DNA of 64,000 bases from Paenibacillus bovis (GCF_001421015.2 NZ_CP021170.1:1-64000); one strand, 5' to 3'. Positions 42,069 through 51,994 are shown, counted from the first letter of the stretch. Notes: generated by a model from the letters alone, not told the origin. Made by a program: numbers and translations.

Positions 42069-42587
42069 ATGAACGTACTTTTTATATTATGGGGCGCTAT
42101 TACACTGATTGTAATTCTCTTTTTGCTGTACTCCATTTATAAGCGGGTTACCTATAAGCCTTTTCCCGCAGATCAAGTGCAGAAATATTTAGAAGAAATC
42201 CTTTCCGATGAACATCTTAGTATGCGGATTGAAATTAGTCATCGTCTCTATCAATGGGAAGTTTTTTGCGAGAAGAAAGTACTAAATGATAGTATGCTGA
42301 CCCGCTTTTTAATCTTGCTGACTGTCCAGTTGGGTCTATTTATTATTCATCCTACTTTGTCAGATTTTTTCAAGGGACATTGGGAAATTATATTGTTTAT
42401 TCTCACAATAATCATTTTAGTGTACCTCGCGTTACGGAACATTACGAATCATCAATATATACAAATGGATTTCTGTTGGAATAGTTTTTTATTAGAAGAA
42501 ACTCTCAAGAAAGAGGAGAGGGATCAATTATTGAAATCTGAACAACTACTGCCTGCTGAGAGTAGAAAGGAAGTATACGATGAATAG
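42069..42587 (+). CDS. Membrane protein, 172 aa
   Basis: ATG 42069 follows GGAGGAA. Hydrophobic segments at about 4-22, 77-97 and 103-122, then a cytoplasmic charged tail. AT-rich. No family recognised. Overlaps the next gene by 8 bp. Confidence 0.65.
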   Translation: MNVLFILWGAITLIVILFLLYSIYKRVTYKPFPADQVQKYLEEILSDEHLSMRIEISHRLYQWEVFCEKKVLNDSMLTRFLILLTVQLGLFIIHPTLSDFFKGHWEIILFILTIIILVYLALRNITNHQYIQMDFCWNSFLLEETLKKEERDQLLKSEQLLPAESRKEVYDE

Positions 42588-42783
42588 TAAGAGAAAAATC
42601 GTAAAAGCATTAATGGCGAAAGGATACCGCGCACGGGCCGTAGATCGGATCGATCACACATGGAGCGTAGCATATACTCAGAATGAACAAGCTTCCGAGC
42701 TCCTGACTGGACAAACGGTAACGCAGGTTCTGGAGCAGATTGGCGAGCTGCCGGATGCCCTGGAGACTTTGAAGACAGACTGA
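42580..42783 (+). CDS. Hypothetical protein, 67 aa
   Basis: Starts within the end of the previous gene behind AGAAAGGAAG. Basic N-terminus (MNSKRKIVKALMAKGY) and acidic C-terminus. No family recognised. Confidence 0.6.
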   Translation: MNSKRKIVKALMAKGYRARAVDRIDHTWSVAYTQNEQASELLTGQTVTQVLEQIGELPDALETLKTD

Positions 42784-42874
42784 ATCGGTGCCCTGGCTTG
42801 GACGTCCTATCTGGATTAATTCTTAAATGGCTTCCAAGCTAATGATATTGAAAACAACACATAGGAGAAAAAGA

Positions 42875-43294
42875 ATGATCAAAAAATATATGATGAAGGC
42901 TCGCCAAAGAGATTTTTACGTTAATGTGATCATCACATTTGCAGGTGTGATTGCATTTATCTGGCTTTGTTACTTCTTTGTTCCGTTTCTAACTTCTTTT
43001 CAAACCCCAGCGAGTAACCAATCTGCTTTTGAAGTTACAGGTAAGGTTGAAGCCATCAATAAAAAGTTTTCGAACACACGAAGTAGCTTACTTGGAGGTG
43101 GCGGCGGAACGGTAGAAACCGAGAATTATACGATTCAAGTGAAAGGTCATAACTATGACGTCACCGCGAACATGGTCCATGTATTGAAGCCTGGTCAGGC
43201 CGTCACACTTATAGGTGACGAGAACAAAGTAGAATCGATCCAAATCGAAGTGACGAATTGGAATCGCTTAATGAATGGAGTGGATAGTGAATGA
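42875..43294 (+). CDS. Membrane-anchored OB-like protein, 139 aa
   Basis: ATG 42875 follows TAGGAGAAA. One membrane segment (about 17-40), then an extracytoplasmic beta domain: FEVTGKVEAINKKF, a Gly-rich insert SLLGGGGGTVET, YTIQVKGHNYDVTANMVHVLKPGQAVTLIGD. The next gene encodes a diverged duplicate, so the pair arose by tandem duplication. Function unknown. Confidence 0.65.
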   Translation: MIKKYMMKARQRDFYVNVIITFAGVIAFIWLCYFFVPFLTSFQTPASNQSAFEVTGKVEAINKKFSNTRSSLLGGGGGTVETENYTIQVKGHNYDVTANMVHVLKPGQAVTLIGDENKVESIQIEVTNWNRLMNGVDSE

Positions 43295-43686
43295 GTAAGA
43301 GCGTTTTTACTGCAAGGGAAAATAAAGATTATTTCATGAGGATCAGTGTGATTCTTGCCGGTGTCCTCATGGTTGTAATCAGTATTTATCTTGCAGGTCC
43401 ATCTATCGCCCAGTCCATGACCTATGCTGATCAGCGTGTCCAATCTTCTGTCTTTCATGTGACCGGTAAAGTAGAAGGGGTCTATACAAAGTATACGTCG
43501 CAAAGCCTGGACGATCGCTTACCATTAGCCATCTCTTATACCGTTCGGGTGATGGGGAAAAATTACGATATTACAGATAAAATGGCACATGAGCTTGCAG
43601 CAGGCCATGCAGTCGGTAAAACAGTAAGTGTGTCTGGCGACTGGAAAGGCTTAGAATCGCTGGAAATGTCATGGAAAGCTGAATAA
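43291..43686 (+). CDS. Membrane-anchored OB-like protein, duplicate, 131 aa
   Basis: Starts in an ATGA overlap. One membrane segment (about 17-36) and the same beta domain as its neighbour (FHVTGKVEGVYTKY, YTVRVMGKNYDITDKMAHEL, GKTVSVSGD). It lacks the Gly-rich insert. Function unknown. Confidence 0.65.
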   Translation: MSKSVFTARENKDYFMRISVILAGVLMVVISIYLAGPSIAQSMTYADQRVQSSVFHVTGKVEGVYTKYTSQSLDDRLPLAISYTVRVMGKNYDITDKMAHELAAGHAVGKTVSVSGDWKGLESLEMSWKAE

Positions 43687-43715
43687 GTCTATGTATCAGT
43701 AGAAGGAGAAGTGTT

Positions 43716-43976
43716 ATGACTGTTTCTGTATTTACACACTATGCAAGCCTGGGGGCCATCTTTTGGCTGGGGATCGTATTTATAATGATACTTCCGTTGT
43801 GGTTCATGGTACTTACTGGATATTGTCCTTTGATTATCGATAAATCAATTTCTCTTCAACAGCGCAGTAAAGCACTTTTCATTGTGAGCGCTTTTTCTGG
43901 AACAATGATTATAGGAGCGGTCCTTATTGGTTGGGCAGTTACGATCGCTGCTCCCTATAACAGTCCATCTGGATAG
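43716..43976 (+). CDS. Small membrane protein with two segments, 86 aa
   Basis: ATG 43716 follows AGAAGGAG. Membrane segments at about 12-35 and 53-78. No family recognised. Confidence 0.6.
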   Translation: MTVSVFTHYASLGAIFWLGIVFIMILPLWFMVLTGYCPLIIDKSISLQQRSKALFIVSAFSGTMIIGAVLIGWAVTIAAPYNSPSG

Positions 43977-44047
43977 GCAGCAGTTTACAGCACCGCATTG
44001 CGTAAAAATAAATACGATCTAGCTATGCCTATAGAAAGGACTTTTTA

Positions 44048-44722
44048 ATGAATATTGAGCACATCAATACTCAGTATGAGCAAATGGTCTATGTTTCTGC
44101 ATTGCCGCATACTTCTGTATTCACAAGCATCACTTTTTATGGATTTTTCATCCTTCTCCTGTCGATATGCTGTTTGAAAACGATGGCCGATTTGATGGAT
44201 ACGCGTACTAAAGGAAAACACCTCAGTGCGTCTGATTTAAAATTAATCATTCAGTTATATGTAGTAGGTAGCCTTTTTATAAGTTTTACTGGGGCTTGGG
44301 GAGCTAGCTCTATTATGGCCTTCACGACAGATTATCTGCGGCTCTATGAGCAAGCAGAGAACCGGCAGCAGCAACTTGTTCATTGGAAGCAAGAATATGC
44401 AGAACCCTATCTGCAAAAACTCCCTGAGTCAAACTATCATGTACTACAAATTGAAAATCAGGGTCCGGCTCTTCCGGATCAATCGTTTCCTTTGCAAATC
44501 ATCTATGAGAAAGATGGGAGAGCTGTTAGCGACAATGATCATTATACGGTTCTTATCGACTTACCGGCAGGATCGAAGCCCTTGTTGACGACCGTGCATC
44601 TTGATCATGGACTTGGACCTGTACAGGCATCGCCGGATAAGGGTTTCGAATATGAGCCTGGCGAGTACCATAAAGCTCTTCATCTCCCGAGCGGATATAC
44701 ATTTAAATCTAATGCAGAATAA
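44048..44722 (+). CDS. Membrane protein with extracytoplasmic domain, 224 aa
   Basis: ATG 44048 has a GAAAGGA site. Two membrane segments (about 26-45 and 72-97) precede a 125-residue polar domain rich in Pro and Gly. No family recognised. It closes a block of five membrane proteins. Confidence 0.65.
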   Translation: MNIEHINTQYEQMVYVSALPHTSVFTSITFYGFFILLLSICCLKTMADLMDTRTKGKHLSASDLKLIIQLYVVGSLFISFTGAWGASSIMAFTTDYLRLYEQAENRQQQLVHWKQEYAEPYLQKLPESNYHVLQIENQGPALPDQSFPLQIIYEKDGRAVSDNDHYTVLIDLPAGSKPLLTTVHLDHGLGPVQASPDKGFEYEPGEYHKALHLPSGYTFKSNAE

Positions 44723-44824
44723 CCCGTGATCCAAGGGATTTGCAGGCGGCCCTCTGAACTTTCATGGTGAAAGCGCACAATGGTAAGGAGTGCGTATCAA
44801 GACCGAGTGATCCCAACAGAAACG
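44723..44824 (+). ncRNA. Candidate structured RNA
   Basis: No ORF. Pairings: CTTTC/GAAAG (about 44758-44774), CGCAC/GTGCG (about 44775-44798), and possible long-range GTGATCC/GGATTT near 44728 with GTGATCCC at 44809. A strong terminator stem follows. It may be the 3' end of the preceding mRNA or a small RNA. Confidence 0.3.
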
Positions 44825-44856
44825 ACGCCCCTTCTTTTAATTAAGAAGGGGCGTTT
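44825..44856 (+). terminator. Terminator-like stem
   Basis: ACGCCCCTTCTT pairs with AAGAAGGGGCGT; only two or three T residues follow. Confidence 0.6.
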
Positions 44857-44897
44857 GCTATAACAGGTTGATTGTCTTACTCATACCAATTATACTG

Positions 44898-44949
44898 AAT
44901 TAAATAGCTGAAATAAATAATATAATCAAAAATTTACAGCTGTTTAATT
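44898..44949. promoter_or_regulatory. Inverted-repeat operator before an HTH gene
   Basis: AATTAAATAGCTG (44898-44910) and CAGCTGTTTAATT (44937-44949) match in 12 of 13 positions and flank a TATAAT-like hexamer. The following gene has an N-terminal HTH, so self-regulation is plausible. Confidence 0.55.
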
Positions 44950-44968
44950 TGATATAGCGAGGTATAAT

Positions 44969-46111
44969 ATGCATCCAGAAGAGAAATTGATTTTGTTTTT
45001 GCAGCAAAATTTAATCAGTGCAGATCAGGCCGCGCAAGAGTTGGAAGTTTCTAAAGCAACACTAATGGCTTGGGTTAAAAAAGGCAAAATATCGGCCGTT
45101 TACCAGCGCCCGAATGCTTGTCTTTTTTTGCAGCAAACCATTAAAGCCCATAAAAGGCATACTAATAAGCTGAATTCAGTACCGTCCAAACCGCGTTTTC
45201 ATATCCAAGGAACACCACTTTACAAAGTGGAAGACGAAATTATAGATGCGATCGGTCAGATGGGAAGAATAAAAACGATTCATGTTTATTTTAATCATGA
45301 CGATGCTGTTTTAGATGGATTTTATTATATCGATTCGGATCGTCCATTCGGCGGTTTGGATTCTATACGGAGCGCGCGTATGATTCTTATTGACGAATAT
45401 GGAGAACAGTTGTGGGCACAATGCGGCACTGCAGGATACGGGGGGACTGGTCCACATGATGCAGAAGAGATCATGCGTTTACTACCCTCTAGTGGATTAA
45501 TTCAAGTGCCCCCGATTCCAGAGGAACAGATTCAAAAGGTTTTTCGCGACCGAGTAGTAAAGTATGATCTGGATTGGAAAGGCGAAACATGGCAGTGCTT
45601 TAGCCAGGATAGCTATATGGATCCTCGGAAGGTAGAAGATTCCGGCTCTAACGACCGCCCAGTATCAGGTTCCCTTTACAGCTATCAAGGAAATTTGGTT
45701 TTGCTTGGAGGAGATGAGCACTCCTGGAGTGATAGTAGTATGGCCAAAAGAGCACTACAGCGCTATAAACATTTCATTCCTTCCCCTATCTCGTATATTT
45801 ACTATCCCACTCAGGAACTGGCAATAAAAGCGAATCGATTTGCTCCTTATTATCCAATCGATATGGATTTTCATTCGGCCCAAGCTTTTCAACTGATTAT
45901 CCAGGATAAAAGTGGACGGGAATTATGGCTGGCACCAGATATTGAGAAAGATAAAGGAATCACTCGGCAAAACTCGATACTGGAACTTCTTGAACTGGCA
46001 GGATTTGATGTTTCTCGGTACCGGAAACCTGGTGCGGTACTGAGCGAATGGATGACTGCATTACTTGCTCCAAATAGTGAGGAAAAGCCTATACAAGGAT
46101 TTAAAAATTAA
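44969..46111 (+). CDS. Protein with N-terminal excisionase-type HTH, 380 aa
   Basis: ATG 44969 follows GAGGTATA. Residues 18-52 (SADQAAQELEVSKATLMAWVKKGKI) form a MerR/excisionase-like helix-turn-helix. The remaining 320 residues contain two similar beta-rich halves (each with a long-range 'YxYxxxD...' pattern around 105-150 and 278-320) and no known domain. A DNA-binding role is inferred. Confidence 0.65.
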   Translation: MHPEEKLILFLQQNLISADQAAQELEVSKATLMAWVKKGKISAVYQRPNACLFLQQTIKAHKRHTNKLNSVPSKPRFHIQGTPLYKVEDEIIDAIGQMGRIKTIHVYFNHDDAVLDGFYYIDSDRPFGGLDSIRSARMILIDEYGEQLWAQCGTAGYGGTGPHDAEEIMRLLPSSGLIQVPPIPEEQIQKVFRDRVVKYDLDWKGETWQCFSQDSYMDPRKVEDSGSNDRPVSGSLYSYQGNLVLLGGDEHSWSDSSMAKRALQRYKHFIPSPISYIYYPTQELAIKANRFAPYYPIDMDFHSAQAFQLIIQDKSGRELWLAPDIEKDKGITRQNSILELLELAGFDVSRYRKPGAVLSEWMTALLAPNSEEKPIQGFKN

Positions 46112-46144
46112 ATTAAAAAGTTTTCACGATAAGCGGAGGTAGGT

Positions 46145-47011
46145 ATGTATAAAACGTTATGGACGTCCGTACTGCATGATGACGGCGACACCTATCATCT
46201 CAAGCTCAAGTGGGATGGCCTACGCTGTAGCGTATGGATCACTGAGGCAGGTGAACGTAAAGAGGAAGAGCTCGGCAAGCGGCATGCGGACTGGCTGCAG
46301 GTATCCGTTTACGATCAGCTGCAGCAAGAGTGCGGGGAATGGGTAGCCCGGAATGTACGGGAGGATCCGGAGCGGCTCTGGCTGGAGACCAAAGAAGCCT
46401 TACAGATACCGGTACCGAAAAAGGTAGTGGCCAAACGCTCTATGATGTTCTATGGCATCAAGTATCAGATCGAGCTGTCCACCGACGGCTTTGATTTGTT
46501 TTTGTCTTGCCAGGCGGCCGGCAGCGAAAAACCGTTATCAGCCAAACAAATAACAAGTGTGCTGCAGGAGAGACTGGAGAACGTTCTGTTCAAGCACTAC
46601 GGACGCGAGACCGCTGCGATCGTCACCAAGAGCGCTCTGCCGCTCAGCAGCCGCATTTGTGCGGAACTGGACCTTCCGTTGCCGGTTATCGGAGCGCAGC
46701 TGATGTACGCGGAGCAGCTGCAGGAAAATGGCTATGTGGTCGTGCCAGCAGCCTACTCTTCGTCGTTTGTAGATGCTCTTGTTTACCAGGATCAATCGTA
46801 TCAGCTATTCCATAGCGGCCCCTATACGTATATCGCTATTCATGAAAAAGGGCTGCAGCAATGCCGGCTGGAGCTCGATAAGCAGCGGAAACAGCTGAAT
46901 GAGCAGCTGAAAGAGCTCCAGGAACAGCAGCGGCTTCTTCGCGAGCAGATTTCAGACGTTATGGAAACCCAGGATGCTGCCCAGAGCGCCCAGTTCAGTA
47001 GATCCAAGTAA
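46145..47011 (+). CDS. Hypothetical protein with C-terminal coiled coil, 288 aa
   Basis: ATG 46145 follows GCGGAGGTAG. The body has no recognised domain. Residues about 235-275 (LDKQRKQLNEQLKELQEQQ) are a clear coiled coil, suggesting oligomerisation. An ATGCC-TTCG-GGCAT-type UUCG hairpin follows the stop (47013-47027). Confidence 0.65.
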   Translation: MYKTLWTSVLHDDGDTYHLKLKWDGLRCSVWITEAGERKEEELGKRHADWLQVSVYDQLQQECGEWVARNVREDPERLWLETKEALQIPVPKKVVAKRSMMFYGIKYQIELSTDGFDLFLSCQAAGSEKPLSAKQITSVLQERLENVLFKHYGRETAAIVTKSALPLSSRICAELDLPLPVIGAQLMYAEQLQENGYVVVPAAYSSSFVDALVYQDQSYQLFHSGPYTYIAIHEKGLQQCRLELDKQRKQLNEQLKELQEQQRLLREQISDVMETQDAAQSAQFSRSK

Positions 47012-47151
47012 ATATGCCTTCGGCATGTAGAGCGGCAGAACAGACCGCTACCGCCGTTTTACAGGATATGCTGGAACGCGAGTTACCCGTTTTCTGGTGA
47101 GCAGTTTATTCATACGATCCAACCATCCTATCCAAGAAAGGATTTCCTATC

Positions 47152-48294
47152 ATGGCTGAAGATTTAAAAGCACTGCTGCTGAACCACCTTCAGTTTTTAG
47201 ACGTTTCGCATGCCACAATTGAATTTGTCGCTTCTAACATTGAGCGAAGACAACCCTTTGGCTGGATGGTGATGCATACCGATGTACAGTGTCAAAGTCT
47301 GGAAGAAATTAGAGTGCTGGTGCTTATGGCTCGGGCATTTAAAGAATACCAGCTGCTGCAGTATACCCTCACCTCCAGCATTGTGGTAAGCCGCGCAGAG
47401 CTGGACGATGAGACGGCCAAGCGCCTGGCAGCATTTTATGATGGAGAGCTGAACAGGCCCCGGCTCAGCCCTATGATTTACGACTATGAGACAGATTATG
47501 ATTACCGGATTCCTCCGGAAGAGCGGTATACTCGCCGTATGAGCGCGCTGAAAGACCAGCCTTGGCTATTTACCGCTGCTTCTGCAGAGCAGCAAGGGAT
47601 AGCCCTGCCTGCCGTGCTGTCCGGCTTGTCGGGCTGGACCCATGAAGATTTTACATCGCATCTGCAGGAGGCGGTGGCAGCGCAGCATAAGGAGTACTAC
47701 GGGCACTCCGCCGGCACTCTGCAGTACCGTATCTACATAGAGCGCGCAGAGGAGCACGATCAGAAAGATCTGGGCGGCCATGATCTGGTCGAGTTTCCGG
47801 AAGATGCTCCGCGGCTGGTGATAGACGTGGGCGGTACCGATCCTTTACTTCACCCGGTAACAACGTTCTATTTTAATCTCTTTACCGATTACTATGGGCA
47901 CCGGACCTTTGATGGCCGGAAACTCTGGGTGGACTATCACCGGATGATTGGCGAACAATATCTGAGCGTTCCCTACCCCAGCCCGCAGCATTCCTTTTTA
48001 GCCTTTCACAGCTTCGTGAAAAGAAATCTCTCTACATACCAACAAAAAGGATGGAAAGTGTGCTATCCGGATGCAGGGGGGCGGACCGGCCAGGAGAAGG
48101 ATGTTATCCTGGACTATTTTATGCATCAAAGTGGGCAGCATCTACTGGTAAGTTACCGGTATAATGTACTGCAAGACAAGGTTCAAACGACTATCCTTTC
48201 AGATGCAGAAGCCACGAAAGGGGAAGAAGATCGATGTTACAATGATCCTTATTTATACCGTCTCTTTGATCAAACGATACGAGATGGTCAATAA
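47152..48294 (+). CDS. Hypothetical protein, 380 aa
   Basis: ATG 47152 follows AGAAAGGA with a longer spacer. Acidic, aromatic-rich, probably cytoplasmic. Regions near 110-135 and 240-260 are Tyr/Asp-rich. No family recognised. It is the last gene before the transposon-disrupted locus. Confidence 0.65.
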   Translation: MAEDLKALLLNHLQFLDVSHATIEFVASNIERRQPFGWMVMHTDVQCQSLEEIRVLVLMARAFKEYQLLQYTLTSSIVVSRAELDDETAKRLAAFYDGELNRPRLSPMIYDYETDYDYRIPPEERYTRRMSALKDQPWLFTAASAEQQGIALPAVLSGLSGWTHEDFTSHLQEAVAAQHKEYYGHSAGTLQYRIYIERAEEHDQKDLGGHDLVEFPEDAPRLVIDVGGTDPLLHPVTTFYFNLFTDYYGHRTFDGRKLWVDYHRMIGEQYLSVPYPSPQHSFLAFHSFVKRNLSTYQQKGWKVCYPDAGGRTGQEKDVILDYFMHQSGQHLLVSYRYNVLQDKVQTTILSDAEATKGEEDRCYNDPYLYRLFDQTIRDGQ

Positions 48295-48379
48295 TTAATA
48301 CCATTCAAAAGGTACCTATAGTGAATAATATGAAATTAGCTGAGGTGCCTGAATAATATAGTGAGTGTTAGTTATGCTC

Positions 48380-48415
48380 AAAAAAGAGTCCCTTCCGCCG
48401 GAAGAGACTCTTTTT
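48380..48415. terminator. Bidirectional terminator
   Basis: AAAAAAGAGTC-TTCC pairs with GGAA-GACTCTTTTT. The stretch 48416-48580 holds no supported gene. Confidence 0.8.
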
Positions 48416-48580
48416 CATAAAAATGGATGTTTATTGCGAGCACCGCCTATGTTTCAGTGTTTTCATGTACAGCGAATATGTATCCGAAAACGCCATGAGG
48501 ACGGAGTAGAATGTATGGTTTGAAAAGTCTGTTGCGCAGGATCAGGTCTCTAGCGGCAGATTTACCGGGTCTTTGCTGTC

Positions 48581-48879
48581 CTATCGGGCTATTTTTTGCC
48601 GGACGGCCAGGATATCTGCTTCTTTTTGAAGCACCTGCAGGCGCCGGCAGCAATTGGGACATAGCATGGCGATCTCCTGGCTCGATTGAAGCTTTTCTTT
48701 TGGGCTTAAAAAGAAAGCCTCAAGAAAAGGAAGGCCACTCGGATGTATAAATGGAGCGAATGTTCCGCAGTCTTCACACATTCCATCAGCGCGCCGCTGC
48801 GCTTCCTCGATCAACGGCTTATATTTTGACAGGCCTGTAAGCTCCTCTGCCGCTTCCGGCAGTCCTTCTGTCCATTCGT
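48581..48879 (-). pseudogene. 3' part of HTH/zinc-finger gene split by the transposon
   Basis: Continues in frame from the part at 55381-55578 when the transposon and one TTCGT copy are removed. It encodes WTEGLPEAAEELTG..., then CEDCGTFAPFIHP and CPNCCRRLQ, a CxxC...CxxC zinc site. The zinc part resembles HNH-type treble clefs but a catalytic HNH is not evident. Confidence 0.8.
48875..48879. repeat. Target site duplication TTCGT (left)
   Basis: Five-base direct repeat matching 55381-55385, flanking the Tn3-family transposon, as expected for this family. Confidence 0.9.
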
Positions 48880-48917
48880 GGGGTAGCGTCAGGAAAATGC
48901 GGATTTACAACGCTAAG
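48880..48917 (+). repeat. Left terminal inverted repeat (38 bp)
   Basis: Starts GGGGTAGCGTCAGG and ends CAACGCTAAG; the exact reverse complement lies at 55343-55380. Confidence 0.95.
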
Positions 48918-48953
48918 CACATTTTCGAGACGATTCCCCCATTTTTAACAACG

Positions 48954-51920
48954 TTAAGAAAATTTCAATGGTCTTAAAGAATCTAACGAGACCATTTTCT
49001 CGGAATTAAAATGGTATTCTCCTAGCAAATTAATATGTTCCCAACCTAGAGGCGACATATGGTGCAATAATTCTTCATTAAAACTACTAGCCTGTTTTTG
49101 ATATTCAACTGCTTTTGTTAGGTGTAAGGTATTCCATATACTGATGGCATTAATGATTATGTTTAAGGCACTGGCCCTTTGCAATTGATGTTGTATAGTC
49201 CGTTCCCTAAGCTCACCTTGTTTTCCGAAGAAAATAGCTCTTGCTAATCCATTCATGGCTTCTCCTTTATTCAATCCTCTTTGTATTTTTCTTCTTAATG
49301 ATTCATCCGATATATAATTCAAAATAAAGATCGTTTTTTCTATTCGGCCCATCTCACGTAAGGCCGAAGCCAAGCTGTTTTGTCTTGAATAGGAACCTAG
49401 TTTCCCCATAATAAGGGATGCTGAAACTGTTCCCTCTCTTATAGAATGAGCTAATCGCAAAACATCCTCATAATTTTCTTTAATGACCTTTGTATTTATT
49501 TGTCCACGTAAAATGGCTTCTAATTTTGGATATTCACTTGCTTTATCTATTGTAAATAATTTTGAGTCTGATAAATCTCTTATTCTAGGAGCAAATTTAA
49601 ATCCTAATAAATGAGTCAGTCCGAATATTTGGTCTGTGTAACCGGCCGTGTCTGTATAATGCTCTTCTATATTTAGATCCGTCTCATGGTGCAACAATCC
49701 ATCCAAAACATGAATCGCATCCCTTGAATTTGTATGAATAATCTTTGTGTAGTAAGAAGAGAATTGATCACTAGTAAAACGGTAGATGGTGGCTCCTTTT
49801 CCAGTCCCGTAATGTGGGTTTGCATCTGCATGAAGTGATGAAACACCTAGCTGCATTCTCATACCATCTGATGAGGATGTTGTACCGTCGCCCCAATTGG
49901 AGGACAACTGTAATTTATGATGGAAATTTACTAATATGGCTTGGGCTTTATTCATTGCATCTTCATACATACGCCATTGAGATACATTGGCTAGTTGCTT
50001 ATATGTAAGTCCGGGTGTGGCCTCGGCCATCTTGCTCAAGCCAATATTCATACCCATTCCTAAAAGGGCAGCCATGATAATGATTGTTTCTTCCTTATCT
50101 GGTTTTCGATTATTGGAAGCATGAGTGAATTGCTCATGAAATCCTGTTATATGAGCCACATCCATGAGTAAATCAGTTAACTTTATTCTTGGTAGTATCT
50201 GATAGAGGCTTGCGCTAAATTTTTTTGCTTCTTCTGGAACATCTTTTTCTAAGCGTGCAAGTGACAGTTTTCCTTTTTCAAGAGAAACTCCATCTAGCTT
50301 GTTGAAATTGGCAGCTAACCACTTTAACCTTTCATTAAGGCTTCTAGTTCTCTCTGTTATATAATCTTCAAATGATAAACTAACTGATAATCTCGTATTC
50401 CCCTTCGATTGATTCCATGTATCTTCCGAAAACAAATATTCCTCAAAATCCCTATATTGTCTGCTGCCCACAATGGAAACATCTCCTGCCCGAACATGCT
50501 CCCGAAGTTCTGTTAAAACAGCCATTTCATAGTAATGACGATTAATTGTTGTACCATCATCCTCGTATAAATGCTTTTTCCATCGTTTTGAAATAAAATC
50601 CACAGGTGAGTCGTCAGGCACTTTTCGCTTTCCGGATTCGTTCATTCCTCGGATAATCTCAACAGCCTGTAAAAGTGGCTCATTTGCTTTTGTAGAATGA
50701 AATTCCAATACTCTTAATAGCGTTGGCGTATATTTTCTTAGTGAATAAAACCGTTTTTGCAGTAAGTCCAAATAATCATAGTCGGCAGGACGTGCAAGCT
50801 CCTGAGCCTCTTCTACTGAAGAGACAAAGGTATTCCATTCAATAACCGATTCTAAAACCTTAAAAACATCTAATTTTTCCTCTTTTGCTTTAATTAATGC
50901 TTGTCCGATGTTCGTAAAGTGTATAACTTTCTCATTTAGCTTTTTACCATTTTGTTTCTGGATTTCCTCTTGAGCCTTACGACCTTTTGATAACAAACTA
51001 AGTATTTGCCTATCATGAATTTCAAACGCTTTATCCGTTAGCTCCTGAGTAAGTTGTAATAAATAGACGGTTAATATCGAATAACGTTTATTTTTTTGAA
51101 AGTCACGGAATGCATACGGCTCGTATCTTGAACCTAAGCGAGACAGCTGCAACAGGCGGTTGCGGTGCAAATGACTAATTTGTACCGTTTCCAATTCCAT
51201 TCCTCGTATATATTCGAGTCGTTCTATTACTTTTAGAAATGTTTCGGGTGAAGGATGACCCGGTGGTTCCTTTAACCAACCCAATATCGTTTTATTAGAT
51301 TCAGATGGATGCTGCGAAGTAATAATCTCTTCAAGCTTTTCTTTTTGCTCATTTGTAAGAGATTTACTAACTGTATTAAATAGCTTCTTTTCAGCCATCG
51401 CCCTTGCTTCCCACACCATTCTTTCAAGTGTAGTGATAGCAGGCAGTATAATTTTGTTTTTTCTTAGAAAATCTATGCATTCATGCAGTAGATGAATGGG
51501 ATCACCATTTTCCAAAGCTAATTGATGAAGGTACTTAAATGTCATTCGATATTCACTCAGGGTAAAAGTTACAAAGTCGTATTCACTTCGAATTTCTTTC
51601 AAATGATCCCAAAGTGTATTTTCCCTTTGAGGATAATGACCAAGCGAGGATGGACTAGCACCAATCTGTTTCGATATATATTGTATGACCGAATCTGGGA
51701 TGCTTTTGATATGAGTGTATGGCCAACCGGGATACCGAAGAACAGCTAATTGAACGGCAAACCCTAAACGGTTTTCTTCCCTCCTTCGCTTATTAACTAT
51801 TTCTAAATCACGTTTGGAAAAAGTGAAGTAGGTCCCCAATATCCATTCATCTTCAGGGATTTGCATAAAAGACTGTCTCTGTTCCGGTGTAAGCAATTCT
51901 CTACCTCTCGCAATTTTCAT
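48954..51920 (-). CDS. tnpA: Tn3-family transposase, 988 aa
   Basis: Full-length DDE transposase of the Tn3/Tn1546 group: starts MKIARGRELLTPEQRQ, has the conserved SSDGMRMQLGVSSLHAD and HYTDTAGYTDQIFGL segments of the catalytic core and ends LLGEYHFN...LRPLKFS. It catalyses replicative transposition through the 38-bp ends. Transcribed toward the left end and divergent from the resolvase. Confidence 0.95.
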   Translation of the reverse strand: MKIARGRELLTPEQRQSFMQIPEDEWILGTYFTFSKRDLEIVNKRRREENRLGFAVQLAVLRYPGWPYTHIKSIPDSVIQYISKQIGASPSSLGHYPQRENTLWDHLKEIRSEYDFVTFTLSEYRMTFKYLHQLALENGDPIHLLHECIDFLRKNKIILPAITTLERMVWEARAMAEKKLFNTVSKSLTNEQKEKLEEIITSQHPSESNKTILGWLKEPPGHPSPETFLKVIERLEYIRGMELETVQISHLHRNRLLQLSRLGSRYEPYAFRDFQKNKRYSILTVYLLQLTQELTDKAFEIHDRQILSLLSKGRKAQEEIQKQNGKKLNEKVIHFTNIGQALIKAKEEKLDVFKVLESVIEWNTFVSSVEEAQELARPADYDYLDLLQKRFYSLRKYTPTLLRVLEFHSTKANEPLLQAVEIIRGMNESGKRKVPDDSPVDFISKRWKKHLYEDDGTTINRHYYEMAVLTELREHVRAGDVSIVGSRQYRDFEEYLFSEDTWNQSKGNTRLSVSLSFEDYITERTRSLNERLKWLAANFNKLDGVSLEKGKLSLARLEKDVPEEAKKFSASLYQILPRIKLTDLLMDVAHITGFHEQFTHASNNRKPDKEETIIIMAALLGMGMNIGLSKMAEATPGLTYKQLANVSQWRMYEDAMNKAQAILVNFHHKLQLSSNWGDGTTSSSDGMRMQLGVSSLHADANPHYGTGKGATIYRFTSDQFSSYYTKIIHTNSRDAIHVLDGLLHHETDLNIEEHYTDTAGYTDQIFGLTHLLGFKFAPRIRDLSDSKLFTIDKASEYPKLEAILRGQINTKVIKENYEDVLRLAHSIREGTVSASLIMGKLGSYSRQNSLASALREMGRIEKTIFILNYISDESLRRKIQRGLNKGEAMNGLARAIFFGKQGELRERTIQHQLQRASALNIIINAISIWNTLHLTKAVEYQKQASSFNEELLHHMSPLGWEHINLLGEYHFNSEKMVSLDSLRPLKFS

Positions 51921-51968
51921 TCAGTATCATCCCATTTCTGTATTTTTCAATTTATTAGTTCAATTATA

Positions 51969-51994
51969 TATCAATAGAGTGTACTCTATTGATA
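51969..51994. promoter_or_regulatory. Resolution (res) subsite
   Basis: TATCAATAGAGT and ACTCTATTGATA form a 26-bp inverted repeat with central GT, located between tnpA and the resolvase. This is where a Tn3-type res site and the divergent promoters are expected. Confidence 0.75.
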
